Shown here one piece after another: positions 23,591 through 32,712 of a stretch of 64,000 nucleotides of DNA. How positions within the stretch are numbered: position 1 is the stretch's first letter; each line of letters opens with the position of its first letter. The translations under genes and the position numbers were made by a program. The notes below the pieces were generated by a model. It had not been told where the DNA came from. It did not search any database and worked only from the letters and a program-made list of their open reading frames with translations. The stretch is from contig OMWY01000013.1 in the NCBI GenBank assembly GCA_900314885.1, positions 1 through 64,000 of the forward strand, in the 5' to 3' direction. The stretch comes from an uncultured Eubacteriales bacterium. GTDB taxonomy: Bacteria > Bacillota > Clostridia > Lachnospirales > Lachnospiraceae.

Positions 23591-25864
23591 TCACGTCATG
23601 GATGTGAGCAGTGTCTCAAGCATAGAATTTATTACTGTTATATATCTCGAATTAGCGTTAAATGCCTGCTGGTATTTTATTAAAAATGTAAGCTCCTCAT
23701 CGGCATTTACACCCACTACCTGCTGCCTCTGGTTCTCAACACTGTTAACCGTAACCTCCTGGCTCTTCTGGAGGGCCTTGTAGGTCTGACCTGTATTCGC
23801 TATATCCGACATATAGGCCGAATAATAGTCGGCAAAATCATACTTTGTAAGCGAATTAGGATTAACGGTTGCGAATTTCTCATGCCATACATCAGCTAGC
23901 TTATCGGCCGTCTTCGCGCTGTAGTCCCCGGTGTCAGTCACGTAGGAAATAGGAAGAAGTGAAACAGCATCCTTCACCGACCTATTAACCTCTTCCTCAC
24001 CGATGGTAAACATGGTGTAGGCATCATCGGGATTTTCATAGTTATAGAGGCGTAAATATGTGCCTGCCCCTTTTACGTCACTTGCGTCTACAGCTCCACC
24101 GTCAGCCTTATCGCAATACCTGTCTACTGACTTCCTGTTATAGAGGGCATGGCCCTGAACCTTACTTGAGTCAAGACTTATAGGAGCAGCTACAAGATCA
24201 AGCATCTTAAATTCGCACTTTTCATAGCCCCTGTTTCCCTCGCCCATAGCTGTCTTCTTCACAAAGTCTCTCGGTGTCGTTCCATCGATTGACTTGTGAT
24301 CTGGATCGGAAAAACCAAGCATCTTACTTGCGGACAGCTCATTTTTAAGAATCAAATCGCTCTTCTTATGGTCCTTATCGACCAACTCGGTAACATCATT
24401 TCCCTTTTCGTCACGCCAGATTAAATTTCCAGCATCAGCCCACTTTACCGTTTTTCCGTTAGAATCGGTCGTATCGGCAGCCGGTGTTTTGCCATCCTCC
24501 TGTACATTACAGATATATCCATCTCCATCACGCCAGGTAATTATGCCGCTGGTAGCGCCTATCTTATCCTTATCGACCTCATTAAAGGTTGTACCATCAT
24601 CCCCGATTTTGCCCTCGGTAAAATTTCCTTCTGTATCAATCTTTCCCGTGAGCACAAATGACGCAGTCAGATTAGGTGACAAAATATCATTCGTTATCGT
24701 AGCCATACCATGAATCAGCTGATCGAATTCAGCCTGAGCATTAATGATGACGGATGCCTTTGTAATATCGTTATATTTATCCTTTTCTATATTGTATTTA
24801 GAAAGAGCGGCATTGTAGGCATTTCTCATTGTATCATCTTTTATATCATTCGCGCTCTTAAGGTCGCCTGTTTCAGTCGTCCTGTAGTCATTTATATCAG
24901 GCTCAACAGGAATATTCGTATAACGCCCACTGGATCTTCCTCTTGAAAGTAAGAGTCCCTTAACATATCCTATATCGTTATCACGTTTTGTGGAAATTTT
25001 GATATCTGTATTAAATACCTCCGTGCCGTCAGCCCAGGTAGGAATATAGAGGTCACGGCAGTTGTCGTCCACCTTGTCACCGCGTTTCTTAGCCAAATCC
25101 TCTACCGTCGCGAGTTTAATTTCCTCAGCACCGAACTCGGTGACAAAGGCAGTTCCCTCAAGGTTAATGGAGCATGTTCCATCATTAAAATGTCTTACGG
25201 AAATATCGGCAAGATTACCAAGCTCATCTATTAGCTTATCTCTCTGGTCACGGTAATCGTTCGCCCGCTGGCCATTTGACTCATCCTTTCTTATTTCCTT
25301 ATTTAGCTTGAATATTTCATTACCAATCTCATTTATTCTTTCAACAGAGGACTTGACCTTTGTATTCATGTCCTTCTGATATTTGGTGAGCTGCTTGTAA
25401 ATGTCCTCGCATCTGTCCATAAATGACTTGGCTGTCTGTACAAAATCGGTTCGACTTACTATGCTCTCAGGTTCCTTCTTTAATTCCTGAACAGAGGTCC
25501 ACAGAGACTCCATATCAGCCTGAAAGGTAGAGCCCTCAAGCTCTCCGAACAAATTTTCAACTTCCTCTATGGCATAAGTCTCGGCATCATAAAAACCCTG
25601 CCTCCCGTATTGTCTGCGATAGGCTGTATCAAGGAACTTATCCCTGATAGTCCTTATCTGCTCAATAAGAGAGCCAAGGCCATATTCTTTGACACCTGAC
25701 TGCGTATTAACAGGCAGATAATCCTTGTCTACAAGAACTACCTGCTGTCGTGTATATCCCTTAGTATCAACGTTTGTCACGTTGTGGCTCGTAGCGTTAA
25801 GCGCAGCCTGAGCCGCTGTAAGTCCGGCTACACCTGTATTAAAGCTCGTAAAAAGTCCACCCAT
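23591..25864 (-). CDS. flgK: Flagellar hook-associated protein 1 (FlgK), long paralogue
   Basis: A 757-residue FlgK, longer than the usual 450-620. Conserved ends: GLFTSFNTGVAGLTAAQAALNATSHNVTNVDTKGYTRQQVVLVD at the N-terminus and VENQRQQVVGVNADEELTFLIKYQQAFNANSRYITVINSMLETL at the C-terminus. The middle 300 residues are acidic, with many Asp/Lys/Thr turns, and are probably an exposed insertion. It sits 23 bp after flgN, whose product chaperones FlgK and FlgL. Only one FlgK is needed in Bacillus, so the tandem pair is notable. Confidence 0.9.
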   Translation of the reverse strand: MGGLFTSFNTGVAGLTAAQAALNATSHNVTNVDTKGYTRQQVVLVDKDYLPVNTQSGVKEYGLGSLIEQIRTIRDKFLDTAYRRQYGRQGFYDAETYAIEEVENLFGELEGSTFQADMESLWTSVQELKKEPESIVSRTDFVQTAKSFMDRCEDIYKQLTKYQKDMNTKVKSSVERINEIGNEIFKLNKEIRKDESNGQRANDYRDQRDKLIDELGNLADISVRHFNDGTCSINLEGTAFVTEFGAEEIKLATVEDLAKKRGDKVDDNCRDLYIPTWADGTEVFNTDIKISTKRDNDIGYVKGLLLSRGRSSGRYTNIPVEPDINDYRTTETGDLKSANDIKDDTMRNAYNAALSKYNIEKDKYNDITKASVIINAQAEFDQLIHGMATITNDILSPNLTASFVLTGKIDTEGNFTEGKIGDDGTTFNEVDKDKIGATSGIITWRDGDGYICNVQEDGKTPAADTTDSNGKTVKWADAGNLIWRDEKGNDVTELVDKDHKKSDLILKNELSASKMLGFSDPDHKSIDGTTPRDFVKKTAMGEGNRGYEKCEFKMLDLVAAPISLDSSKVQGHALYNRKSVDRYCDKADGGAVDASDVKGAGTYLRLYNYENPDDAYTMFTIGEEEVNRSVKDAVSLLPISYVTDTGDYSAKTADKLADVWHEKFATVNPNSLTKYDFADYYSAYMSDIANTGQTYKALQKSQEVTVNSVENQRQQVVGVNADEELTFLIKYQQAFNANSRYITVINSMLETLLTSMT

Positions 25865-25887
25865 ATTGATGTCCCTCCGGGAAATGA

Positions 25888-26400
25888 TTAACTCCTGGCA
25901 TCAAACGCTCTTCTTTCGATACCATTTTCTTCCATTTCGCTTGATTTACCGTACTGTCCGGCCCCCGGCGACATCCTTGTACTCTGTATGACGTTCATAT
26001 CGAACTCTATCATATCCAGGGATTGCTTTATTAACATCTGATTAGTGTCATTAATCTGCTGAAGTCTTGTGAGATCGCGCTTCAACCTGTCATGGATAAA
26101 CCTCAGAGCCTCCTGCTCCTTCGGCTGTCCCTCAATCAGATCTATAATCGTCTCAAAATTAAGTCTCTCAGGGTCCTTATTCATAACGACCCCGATATTA
26201 CGTATGACCTCCGATCTCTTCTTCTCAAGATTACTGATGGCATCACAGATTTCCTGTTCTCTGCCTGTAATCTCGTTAAGGGACTGAAGGTCATTATTTA
26301 CAATAGCCTTGGTTTTATTGTCAGCGATAGGAATAAGCTTCTCATACAAATCCGTCTCTTTGCTTAGTGTACTGATCAGGTCTTCAATAAGACTCGCCAT
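25888..26400 (-). CDS. flgN: Flagellar export chaperone FlgN
   Basis: A 170-residue helical chaperone for the hook-associated proteins FlgK and FlgL. Family features are the opening MASLIEDLISTLSKETDLYEKLIPIADNKTKAIVNNDLQSLNEITGREQEICDAISNLEKKRSEVI and the later QINDTNQMLIKQSLDMIEFDMNVIQS. The ATG overlaps the flgM TGA by one base (26400), so translation is coupled. Its targets follow directly downstream. Confidence 0.88.
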   Translation of the reverse strand: MASLIEDLISTLSKETDLYEKLIPIADNKTKAIVNNDLQSLNEITGREQEICDAISNLEKKRSEVIRNIGVVMNKDPERLNFETIIDLIEGQPKEQEALRFIHDRLKRDLTRLQQINDTNQMLIKQSLDMIEFDMNVIQSTRMSPGAGQYGKSSEMEENGIERRAFDARS

Positions 26401-26666
26401 CAGTCATCCTCCAGGAGCTTATCCGCAATATCAGAAGCGCTGACATTATAAGTGCCATTCTCATAGGCACTCTTAAGCTCTGAAACACGTCCCTCGCGAA
26501 TATCCGGCGCTGCCGCTACCGCTGCTCTCACAGCGCTGAAGGTCTTAGCCTCATCAGAAATCACATATGAATCCTTGGCTCCTTCAGTCTTCTTAGCGCT
26601 GCTTACCTTCTTAGGACTGCCGATATTATAGATCTTACCTATAGAACCATAAGCGTCAATCCTCAT
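26400..26666 (-). CDS. flgM: Anti-sigma-28 factor FlgM
   Basis: An 88-residue negative regulator that holds sigma-28 until the hook is complete. The N-terminus is short and polar. The C-terminal sigma-binding part (YVISDEAKTFSAVRAAVAAAPDIREGRVSELKSAYENGTYNVSASDIADKLLED) matches the FlgM pattern. It is the first gene of the operon and lies 84 bp downstream of a near-consensus sigma-28 promoter, giving the usual feedback loop. Confidence 0.93.
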   Translation of the reverse strand: MRIDAYGSIGKIYNIGSPKKVSSAKKTEGAKDSYVISDEAKTFSAVRAAVAAAPDIREGRVSELKSAYENGTYNVSASDIADKLLEDD

Positions 26667-26749
26667 AAAATCACCACCTTACAACTTACTTAAGTCAGAA
26701 ATCTATTCTCCTCAAGTAAAAAAACTGTTTACTGCTTCTGTCAATAACT

Positions 26750-26776
26750 ATATCGGCAGGTTTATAAAATACTTTA
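26750..26776 (-). promoter_or_regulatory. Sigma-28 promoter of the flgM operon
   Basis: On the minus strand TAAAGTAT (26769-26776), an 11-bp spacer and GCCGATAT (26750-26757) match the sigma-28 consensus TAAAGTTT-N11-GCCGATAA closely. It should drive flgM through csrA. Confidence 0.88.
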
Positions 26777-26870
26777 CCCCTCTTAAACAGTTTTTCGCAT
26801 AAATTTCTTTAAGATTAGCGTTTTCGTGAAGTCGCTCAGAATTTTTGCTTTTTGAAGACTTTATTGTTAT

Positions 26871-26902
26871 AAAAAGAGGACCATTCATATGAAATGGTCC
26901 TC
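26871..26902 (-). terminator. Terminator of lysA
   Basis: GAGGACCATT (26876-26885) pairs with AATGGTCCTC (26893-26902) and is followed on the minus strand by five U residues, right after the lysA stop. Confidence 0.85.
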
Positions 26903-26911
26903 AGCGATTTA

Positions 26912-28180
26912 TCACTTTATCAGCTTCGATGCGAACTCAGTATGGTCAAAGGTGGCGAAATAGTCATTTAAGGTCTCCGCCCGCCTGATTTCCTTAATTG
27001 AACCATCCACGCATTTCATAAGCTCAGCGCTCCAGAGCCTTCCGTTATAGTTATAACCCATAGCGAAGCCGTGGGCACCGGCGTCATGGATTGTCAGATA
27101 ATCTCCCCTATCAATCTTCGGAAGCATGCGGTCGATCGCGAATTTGTCGTTGTTCTCGCAGAGTGACCCTGTCACGTCATACTTATGGTCGCAAGGTTCA
27201 TCCTCCTTGCCGAGCACCGTAATATGGTGGTAAGCCCCGTACATGGCCGGCCGCATAAGGTTAGCGGCGCAGGCGTCACACCCTATATATTCCTTATAAA
27301 TGTGCTTCTCGTGGATTGCCTGAGTCACAAGCTCTCCGTAAGGCCCCGTCATAAAGCGGCCCATTTCCGTAAAAATGGCAACATCAGTTAAGCCTGCCGG
27401 AATTAAAATCTTCTCATACTCCTTACGGACACCGTCACCTATAGCCATGATGTCGTTAGGCTCCTCACCCGGCTTATAAGGAATTCCGACACCCCCTGAG
27501 AGATTAATAAACGATATGGAAATGCCAAGCTTCTCCTTTATCTCAACCGCCAGGCCAAAGAGCTTCGAGGCGAGTAGCGGATAGTACTCGTTCGTAACCG
27601 TGTTGGAAGCTAAGAAGGAGTGGATGCCAAAGCGCTTAGCTCCCAGGTCTCTTAACTGCTTAAAGGCGTCAAGGATCTGCTCATGGGTCATACCGTACTT
27701 CGCGTCGCCCGGATTATCCATGATTCCATTTGAAAGTTCTATGACACCGCCCGGATTATAGCGACAGCAGATGGTCTCAGGAATTCCCGCGTTCTCCTTA
27801 AGAAAATCGATATGGGTTATATCATCGAGATTAATGATGGCGCCAAGTTCCGCCGCCTTTTTATACTCCTCGGCCGGCGTAACATTTGAAGAAAACATGA
27901 TATCCTGTCCCTTGATGCCGACCACCTCGGAGAGGATGAGCTCTGCCATTGATGAGCAGTCGCTCCCGCAGCCCTCTTCGTAGAGAACCTTCATAATATA
28001 AGGATTCGGTGTCGCCTTGACAGCAAAATATTCGCGGAAGCCCTTGTTCCAAGAAAATGCCTTATTTACTCGTCTCGCGTTCTCTCTGATTGCCTTCTCG
28101 TCATAGATATAAAATGGTGTAGGATGAGTCTTAACTATCTCCTCAACTTCCGCCTTAGTAAGAATAGGAATTTTTTTCAT
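26912..28180 (-). CDS. lysA: Diaminopimelate decarboxylase-like PLP enzyme
   Basis: A 422-residue fold type III (alanine racemase-like) PLP-dependent decarboxylase. The PLP Lys lies in YFAVKATPNPYIMKVL, the phosphate-binding part in INLSGGVGIPYKPGEEP, and substrate residues in EMGRFMTGPYG and CDACAANLMRPAMYGAYH. The final GSLCENNDKFAIDR segment matches the CESGD-type motif. It is expected to convert meso-diaminopimelate to lysine. The sequence is of the group annotated as DAP decarboxylase but distant from Bacillus LysA, so another carboxylated amino acid is possible. The ATG at 28180 follows GGGGG; a longer start at 28213 lies on the promoter repeat. Confidence 0.82.
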   Translation of the reverse strand: MKKIPILTKAEVEEIVKTHPTPFYIYDEKAIRENARRVNKAFSWNKGFREYFAVKATPNPYIMKVLYEEGCGSDCSSMAELILSEVVGIKGQDIMFSSNVTPAEEYKKAAELGAIINLDDITHIDFLKENAGIPETICCRYNPGGVIELSNGIMDNPGDAKYGMTHEQILDAFKQLRDLGAKRFGIHSFLASNTVTNEYYPLLASKLFGLAVEIKEKLGISISFINLSGGVGIPYKPGEEPNDIMAIGDGVRKEYEKILIPAGLTDVAIFTEMGRFMTGPYGELVTQAIHEKHIYKEYIGCDACAANLMRPAMYGAYHHITVLGKEDEPCDHKYDVTGSLCENNDKFAIDRMLPKIDRGDYLTIHDAGAHGFAMGYNYNGRLWSAELMKCVDGSIKEIRRAETLNDYFATFDHTEFASKLIK

Positions 28181-28193
28181 AATTACCCCCTTC

Positions 28194-28245
28194 GATTGTA
28201 CTGTTGTATACAATCTATCGTAACCTACTTGTATAGAGATGTCAA
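28194..28245 (-). promoter_or_regulatory. Sigma-A promoter and operator-like repeat of lysA
   Basis: On the minus strand TTGACA (28240-28245) and TACGAT (28217-28222) are 17 bp apart. Directly after the -10 comes GATTGTA-N8-TACAATC (28194-28215), an inverted repeat over the likely transcription start. It is a candidate repressor site or a leader hairpin. Confidence 0.65.
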
Positions 28246-28260
28246 GGGGTAATTCTATTA

Positions 28261-29307
28261 TTATTCATCATAGCTTATCATTCCTCGGGCACGTATCTTG
28301 TCGCCTTCGGTATCGATATATCTTGTGGTCGTTGAAATGCTCTCATGGCCAAGGACGTCCTTCACCATCTCTATATCACCGCCACTCTTGTTATAGAGAG
28401 CTGTGCCGTATGCCTTACGCAATTTGTGAGGACTTATCTTCTTATCATAAATGCCCGCCGCCTCACCGTAGCTCTTCACCATAATCTGAATATTACGGGC
28501 TGTCATCCTTGTGCCGCGATTTGATATGAAAAGGGCATTTTCACCTTCAGGAATATCCTGCTCCGCCCGGTAACCCGTAATATAATCGTGGAGAAGCTCC
28601 GCCAGGTTGTCAGAGATATAGACGAGGTCAGGGTGACCACCCTTTCTCGTAACGGTAATTCTCTTTTCTTCAAAATTAATATGGTCAAGGTCAAGGCCGA
28701 CGCACTCTGAAATACGGATTCCGGTTTCAGCCATCAGCCTTATTATGGTATAGTCCCGTTCAGTCCTGTGTGACCGCATTTTCTTTGTACGCTCGGACAT
28801 GTTACCGTCATTATTTTCTATGGTCCTGAGGATTTTCGCTATATCATCGGTATTAAGCCAGGCCTGGCCCTTGGTCTTAGGTTCCTTAGGTCGTTCAACC
28901 ATTTCAACAGGATTAAGCTGCAATTTGCCCCGGACCATATAGTATTTAAATAACCCATTTAGAGGAATTAATTTTCTCGCTATGGAATTACGGTTATTAT
29001 TATAATCACTGATGCTTCCCTTGCTCAGATAGTACATATAGCTCTGCAGATCATCGGGAGTAATTTTCGCGAAATCATCAAGCGTAATGTCCTCTATTTC
29101 CTTGTCGCGTACATATTTCTTGTTATCATGAAACCAGTCAAAAAATATATTCAAATCAGAAATATACTCTGCCTTAGTTGACTCCTGCAGCTTCATCCTG
29201 GCATTGATAAACCGGCTCACAAACTCCGGGAGTCTGCTTTCGAGCCGGTCTATCTTTTCAGCGCATTCATGCAGGTGTTCACCGTAATAATCTGAATATT
29301 CCGGCAT
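28261..29307 (-). CDS. Tyrosine recombinase (XerC/XerD-like)
   Basis: A 348-residue site-specific recombinase. The N-terminal SAM-like DNA-binding domain (residues about 30-150, KAEYISDLNIFFDWF) precedes a catalytic domain. All active-site elements are visible: Arg in ETGIRISECVGL, Lys in VTRKGGHPD, HKLRKAYGT (His and Arg), His in VLGHESIS and the Tyr nucleophile in TTRYID. No attachment site or prophage genes flank it, so a Xer-like or regulatory inversion role is as likely as an integrase remnant. It ends only 81 bp before the lysA start. Confidence 0.85.
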   Translation of the reverse strand: MPEYSDYYGEHLHECAEKIDRLESRLPEFVSRFINARMKLQESTKAEYISDLNIFFDWFHDNKKYVRDKEIEDITLDDFAKITPDDLQSYMYYLSKGSISDYNNNRNSIARKLIPLNGLFKYYMVRGKLQLNPVEMVERPKEPKTKGQAWLNTDDIAKILRTIENNDGNMSERTKKMRSHRTERDYTIIRLMAETGIRISECVGLDLDHINFEEKRITVTRKGGHPDLVYISDNLAELLHDYITGYRAEQDIPEGENALFISNRGTRMTARNIQIMVKSYGEAAGIYDKKISPHKLRKAYGTALYNKSGGDIEMVKDVLGHESISTTTRYIDTEGDKIRARGMISYDE

Positions 29308-29328
29308 AATAACCTCACTTATTAAACA

Positions 29329-30693
29329 TCAATCCGCAAGTGTTCCCATAGGATCCCATGGATAGAAATGCTTAGGTTCATTTTTCAATGCGCCAAGCAT
29401 CTTTTCTGTCATAAATTCCTTTTTAACCACAGCCTGGAATACGTACTTATCAAACCAGCCGGCGTTCATTACAAAATATCCTTTATTTCCGCGCTCATCG
29501 CTCCAGCTGTTCTCTATCTTCCAACGATCTGGCTTGCCATTCACTCCGAAATTAACACCGGTAATAACCATAGCGTGGTTCATGGCGCTGTCCCTGTATG
29601 GAAGGGCAAATTCCTTGGTCATGGAAAAATCAATGCCGAGCGTTCCATTGTAATCAAAGAGCGCGTCGCTCCACAGGCCCATCTGGCGTTCACCCATCTT
29701 GCTCACGTCGCTTCCGAACCAGACAGGCATACCGCTCTTAAGCTGCTTAACTATAGCAGACTTCATATCTTCCATAGGAACATTCAGATACTTCACAGGA
29801 CGGCCCTCCGCGACATTGTTAAGCCAGTCTATGGTAACATTCTCATAGAAAGGCTTATCCTCCGTAGGAGAATTTATAAGACTGGCAAAGTCATTCGCCA
29901 GGTCACAGCCTATGTATTTTTCATAAAATGACTTAGGAGTAAGGTCTCTGTCCGCATGGTAGTTTCCATCCTTGTCAGTATACTCAAAATCAAATGTCTT
30001 AGGAGGCTCGCCAAAGCACATGCAAAGTAAGGAATAGAAGTCAAACATCATTTCTTCCTTCTCATACTTTATACTCTTCGCGTCTTTTCCTCCGGCTACA
30101 CTGTTTCTGAGCTCAGCGGCGCTCTGACGAAGCTTGGTATTTATCAGCTCATTCATATGCGCTGTGTTCTCACTCTGGAAGGTCTCTTCCATAGCGGACT
30201 GAGGAACAACTCCGTATTTCTCAACTACGTTTACGAACATATCCCACTGGCCGCCATCATTTATGCCGCTCTGGAGAATATAATCAACAAGCCTGTCATC
30301 TAAAGGTCTGTCAGCCAACGCTATTATGCTCTCAAGAAAATAATTAATCTTCTCAAATTTATCCCAGAAGGCGACATAATTCTGAGAGAGCTCGAACTTC
30401 TCAGGATAGCTTTTCCTGTCTATATTGCAGGTGTCTGCTGCCTTCTCGCGAAGAACATTCAAAGCTGAAAATATCCAACACCTGCCGCTCTTCTTCTGAT
30501 TTGTCGCAGGAAGAGTCTTGATGTCTACATCAAACTGAAACTGCGTCGCGGCTCTTCCTGAATTCACAAAGACCACATCATCAATATCATGCTTGGCAAG
30601 AGCATTCGTAAGAGGCTTTGATAATATATTCTCCTCAAAGGTTTTTTTGAAATCCGACAAGGTTTTTTCATTAATGCCATTCATATCTGCCAT
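29329..30693 (-). CDS. pepC: Aminopeptidase C (bleomycin hydrolase family)
   Basis: A 454-residue cytoplasmic cysteine aminopeptidase (C1B). The catalytic Cys is in NQKKSGRCWIFSALN, His in MNHAMVITGVN and Asn in KIENSWSDERGNKGYF. The C-terminus ends DPMGTLAD, the tail that reaches into the active site of this family. It trims peptides to free amino acids. The ATG at 30693 has AAGGA upstream and is preferred to an in-frame codon at 30711. Confidence 0.93.
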   Translation of the reverse strand: MADMNGINEKTLSDFKKTFEENILSKPLTNALAKHDIDDVVFVNSGRAATQFQFDVDIKTLPATNQKKSGRCWIFSALNVLREKAADTCNIDRKSYPEKFELSQNYVAFWDKFEKINYFLESIIALADRPLDDRLVDYILQSGINDGGQWDMFVNVVEKYGVVPQSAMEETFQSENTAHMNELINTKLRQSAAELRNSVAGGKDAKSIKYEKEEMMFDFYSLLCMCFGEPPKTFDFEYTDKDGNYHADRDLTPKSFYEKYIGCDLANDFASLINSPTEDKPFYENVTIDWLNNVAEGRPVKYLNVPMEDMKSAIVKQLKSGMPVWFGSDVSKMGERQMGLWSDALFDYNGTLGIDFSMTKEFALPYRDSAMNHAMVITGVNFGVNGKPDRWKIENSWSDERGNKGYFVMNAGWFDKYVFQAVVKKEFMTEKMLGALKNEPKHFYPWDPMGTLAD

Positions 30694-30799
30694 ATTTTTC
30701 CTTTCCGCCAACCGGCCTCGAAAATTTTGCGTTCACACGCTAGTACTATTATAACCGATAAAGGTATTTTTTTAAAGTAGAAATTATAACAAAAGCAAG

Positions 30800-30822
30800 A
30801 AGACCTCCTTAATGGAGGTCTT
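30800..30822 (-). terminator. Terminator of the ECF S-component gene
   Basis: AAGACCTCC (30800-30808) pairs with GGAGGTCTT (30814-30822). The minus strand continues CTTGCTTTTG, a weak U-tract. Confidence 0.65.
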
Positions 30823-30844
30823 ATAATGTATAAGTATTAATTTA

Positions 30845-31456
30845 TCAGATGAGATCTGCCTTTCTCAGCGCCGGTCTCAAGAGGAGATAAAGAATCGTAG
30901 CAACCGTAACGCTGATAAGAGCGTTCACTGTGGTTGTCAGTGAAGCGAATTTCGCGAGAAGCTCAGCTCCGGTGCTCTCCATACCAAAGAAGATCCTGTG
31001 ATAGAGGTATCCGAGGGTCGGATCCGCTACAACGTTAAAGCCAAGACCGGCAATAGAGGAAACAATAGTTGCGGCAGCAAGCTTCTTGCCATCTTTAATC
31101 TCATTTATCCTGAAAGCCTTATGAGCTACTGTTCCTGTGATAAAGCCAATAAAGAACTTAAGAATGAATGTGAGAGGCGCGCTGGTTGCGTATCCGCTTG
31201 TAAGGTCCGCGATTGAAAGTCCGATACCACCCGCGAGACCGCCAACAGGGCCGCCCAGGAAAAGGGCCGCAAGCACTACAAATGAGTTCGCGAAATGGAA
31301 GGCTGTCTTACCTCCTCCGACAGATATATCGATTTTAAAGAAGGCAAAACCGATATAAGAGAGGGCGGCAAAGAGCCCCGCGAGCGCTATGCGCTTAACC
31401 TTCGTTGATGTCTCATCTACTGATGTTCTCATGGTTGTTGTCTTTGTATTATCCAT
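30845..31456 (-). CDS. ECF transporter S component, substrate unknown
   Basis: A 203-residue integral membrane protein with about six hydrophobic segments, of the energy-coupling-factor substrate-binding family. Typical features are the N-terminal RIALAGLFAALSYIGFAFF helix and the glycine-rich FHFANSFVVLAALFLGGPVGGLAGGIGLSIADL segment. It would bind a vitamin or cofactor precursor and share the EcfAAT module encoded elsewhere. No riboswitch was recognised in the 89-bp upstream gap, so the substrate stays open. Confidence 0.8.
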   Translation of the reverse strand: MDNTKTTTMRTSVDETSTKVKRIALAGLFAALSYIGFAFFKIDISVGGGKTAFHFANSFVVLAALFLGGPVGGLAGGIGLSIADLTSGYATSAPLTFILKFFIGFITGTVAHKAFRINEIKDGKKLAAATIVSSIAGLGFNVVADPTLGYLYHRIFFGMESTGAELLAKFASLTTTVNALISVTVATILYLLLRPALRKADLI

Positions 31457-31545
31457 AGTTTTTCTCTCCTTTATGTTTTGTTTATAATTTTGAACCCTAT
31501 AATAACACTAAAAAAGAGAAAAGTAAAGACCTTTTGAAAATATTT

Positions 31546-32712
31546 TTACGGTTTTTCCGTAGGATTAGTAGGTAAAGTCTCTTTTTCTGCCTTTTTCTTC
31601 TCCCGCAGTTCAAGGAAGTCATGATACATGAAATCACTTATAGCCGCGAAAGGTATAGCAAGCAGAATTCCTGCCACGCCGAACATCCTGCCACCTACGA
31701 TTATGCAGATAAGGATATAAACTCCCGGAACACCGAGCGTCCCACCGAAAAGCTTCGGCTTAAGCACGTATCCGTCCATGGTCTGAAGGATTATGGTAAA
31801 TATAAGGAACCAGAGGGCATACCATGGATTAACAAGAACAAGGATAAAGGCTCCGATCACAGCTCCCGCGATAGGGCCGAAGGTCGGGGCAAGATTCGTA
31901 ACACCAACTACCACCGAAACGATGACACTGTAAGGCATCCGCATTATACCCATAAATGCCGCGTTCGCCAGTCCCACTATCAATCCGTCAAGAAGGTCGC
32001 ATACGATATATCTTATTAAAATGGTGTTGCACCTTGCCCAGAAATTCCCGGATGTCTTATAGGTCTTCTCACTCATAAACGACCGCATGAGCCGCTTGAA
32101 GCCATTCTGCAGGCGGACCTTATCAGCCAGAAAATATATGGCAAGGATACAGCTTATTATTATGTTAAATATATTCTTCCCGATACCAAGCGAGGTATCA
32201 ATGATATTTGTCCCGCCCGAAGCCTTCTCAAAATAAGAGAGGAGGTTGTTGAGCATATTTTCGCCAAACGATGTCGCGGAAGAAATATCAAGGTTTCTGC
32301 TGCTAGCGAATTTCGTGAGCTCATTCAAGAGAGCCTGAAGCTGCGATACATAGGTGTCAAGGTTTGTAATGAACATCTGTATGCTTTTTACAAGCTGCGG
32401 TATAAGGGCAACGAGTAGCAGGGCAAAGAGCGCCACTATAACAAGCAGGGCGACAAGTATGGACAGATTTCTGCGTAGGCGGTCACTCTTAACATTTTTA
32501 AAAACAGACCGCTCAAAGGCCTTTACAATGGGGTTAATTACGTAAGCAATAATTAAGCCATAAATCGCCGGTGAAATAAAGCCGAAAAATACTCCTATGC
32601 CGTGGAATATATTTCCAAGGTTAATCAATATTACGTAAAATAATATCGCAATGCAGAGAGCTAAGGCATATTCAGCCCATTTCTTGCCGGATAAATCTTT
32701 TTTAAATTTCAT
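31546..32712 (-). CDS. AI-2E family transporter (UPF0118)
   Basis: A 388-residue membrane protein with seven to eight predicted transmembrane segments. Conserved regions are the N-terminal FYVILINLG helix, the central LGIGKNIFNIIISCILAIYFLADKVRL and the C-terminal IPYSVIVSVVVGVTNLAPTFGPIAGAVIGAFILV-like stretch. Family members export autoinducer-2 or act as Na+/H+ antiporters. Sequence alone does not decide between these. The start overlaps the end of the M32 peptidase gene by 11 bp, suggesting an operon. Confidence 0.82.
   Translation of the reverse strand: MKFKKDLSGKKWAEYALALCIAILFYVILINLGNIFHGIGVFFGFISPAIYGLIIAYVINPIVKAFERSVFKNVKSDRLRRNLSILVALLVIVALFALLLVALIPQLVKSIQMFITNLDTYVSQLQALLNELTKFASSRNLDISSATSFGENMLNNLLSYFEKASGGTNIIDTSLGIGKNIFNIIISCILAIYFLADKVRLQNGFKRLMRSFMSEKTYKTSGNFWARCNTILIRYIVCDLLDGLIVGLANAAFMGIMRMPYSVIVSVVVGVTNLAPTFGPIAGAVIGAFILVLVNPWYALWFLIFTIILQTMDGYVLKPKLFGGTLGVPGVYILICIIVGGRMFGVAGILLAIPFAAISDFMYHDFLELREKKKAEKETLPTNPTEKP

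Noticed and set aside
28261-29307. Prophage or integrative element marked by the recombinase
   Set aside because: Neighbours are housekeeping genes and no attachment repeats or phage genes are visible.
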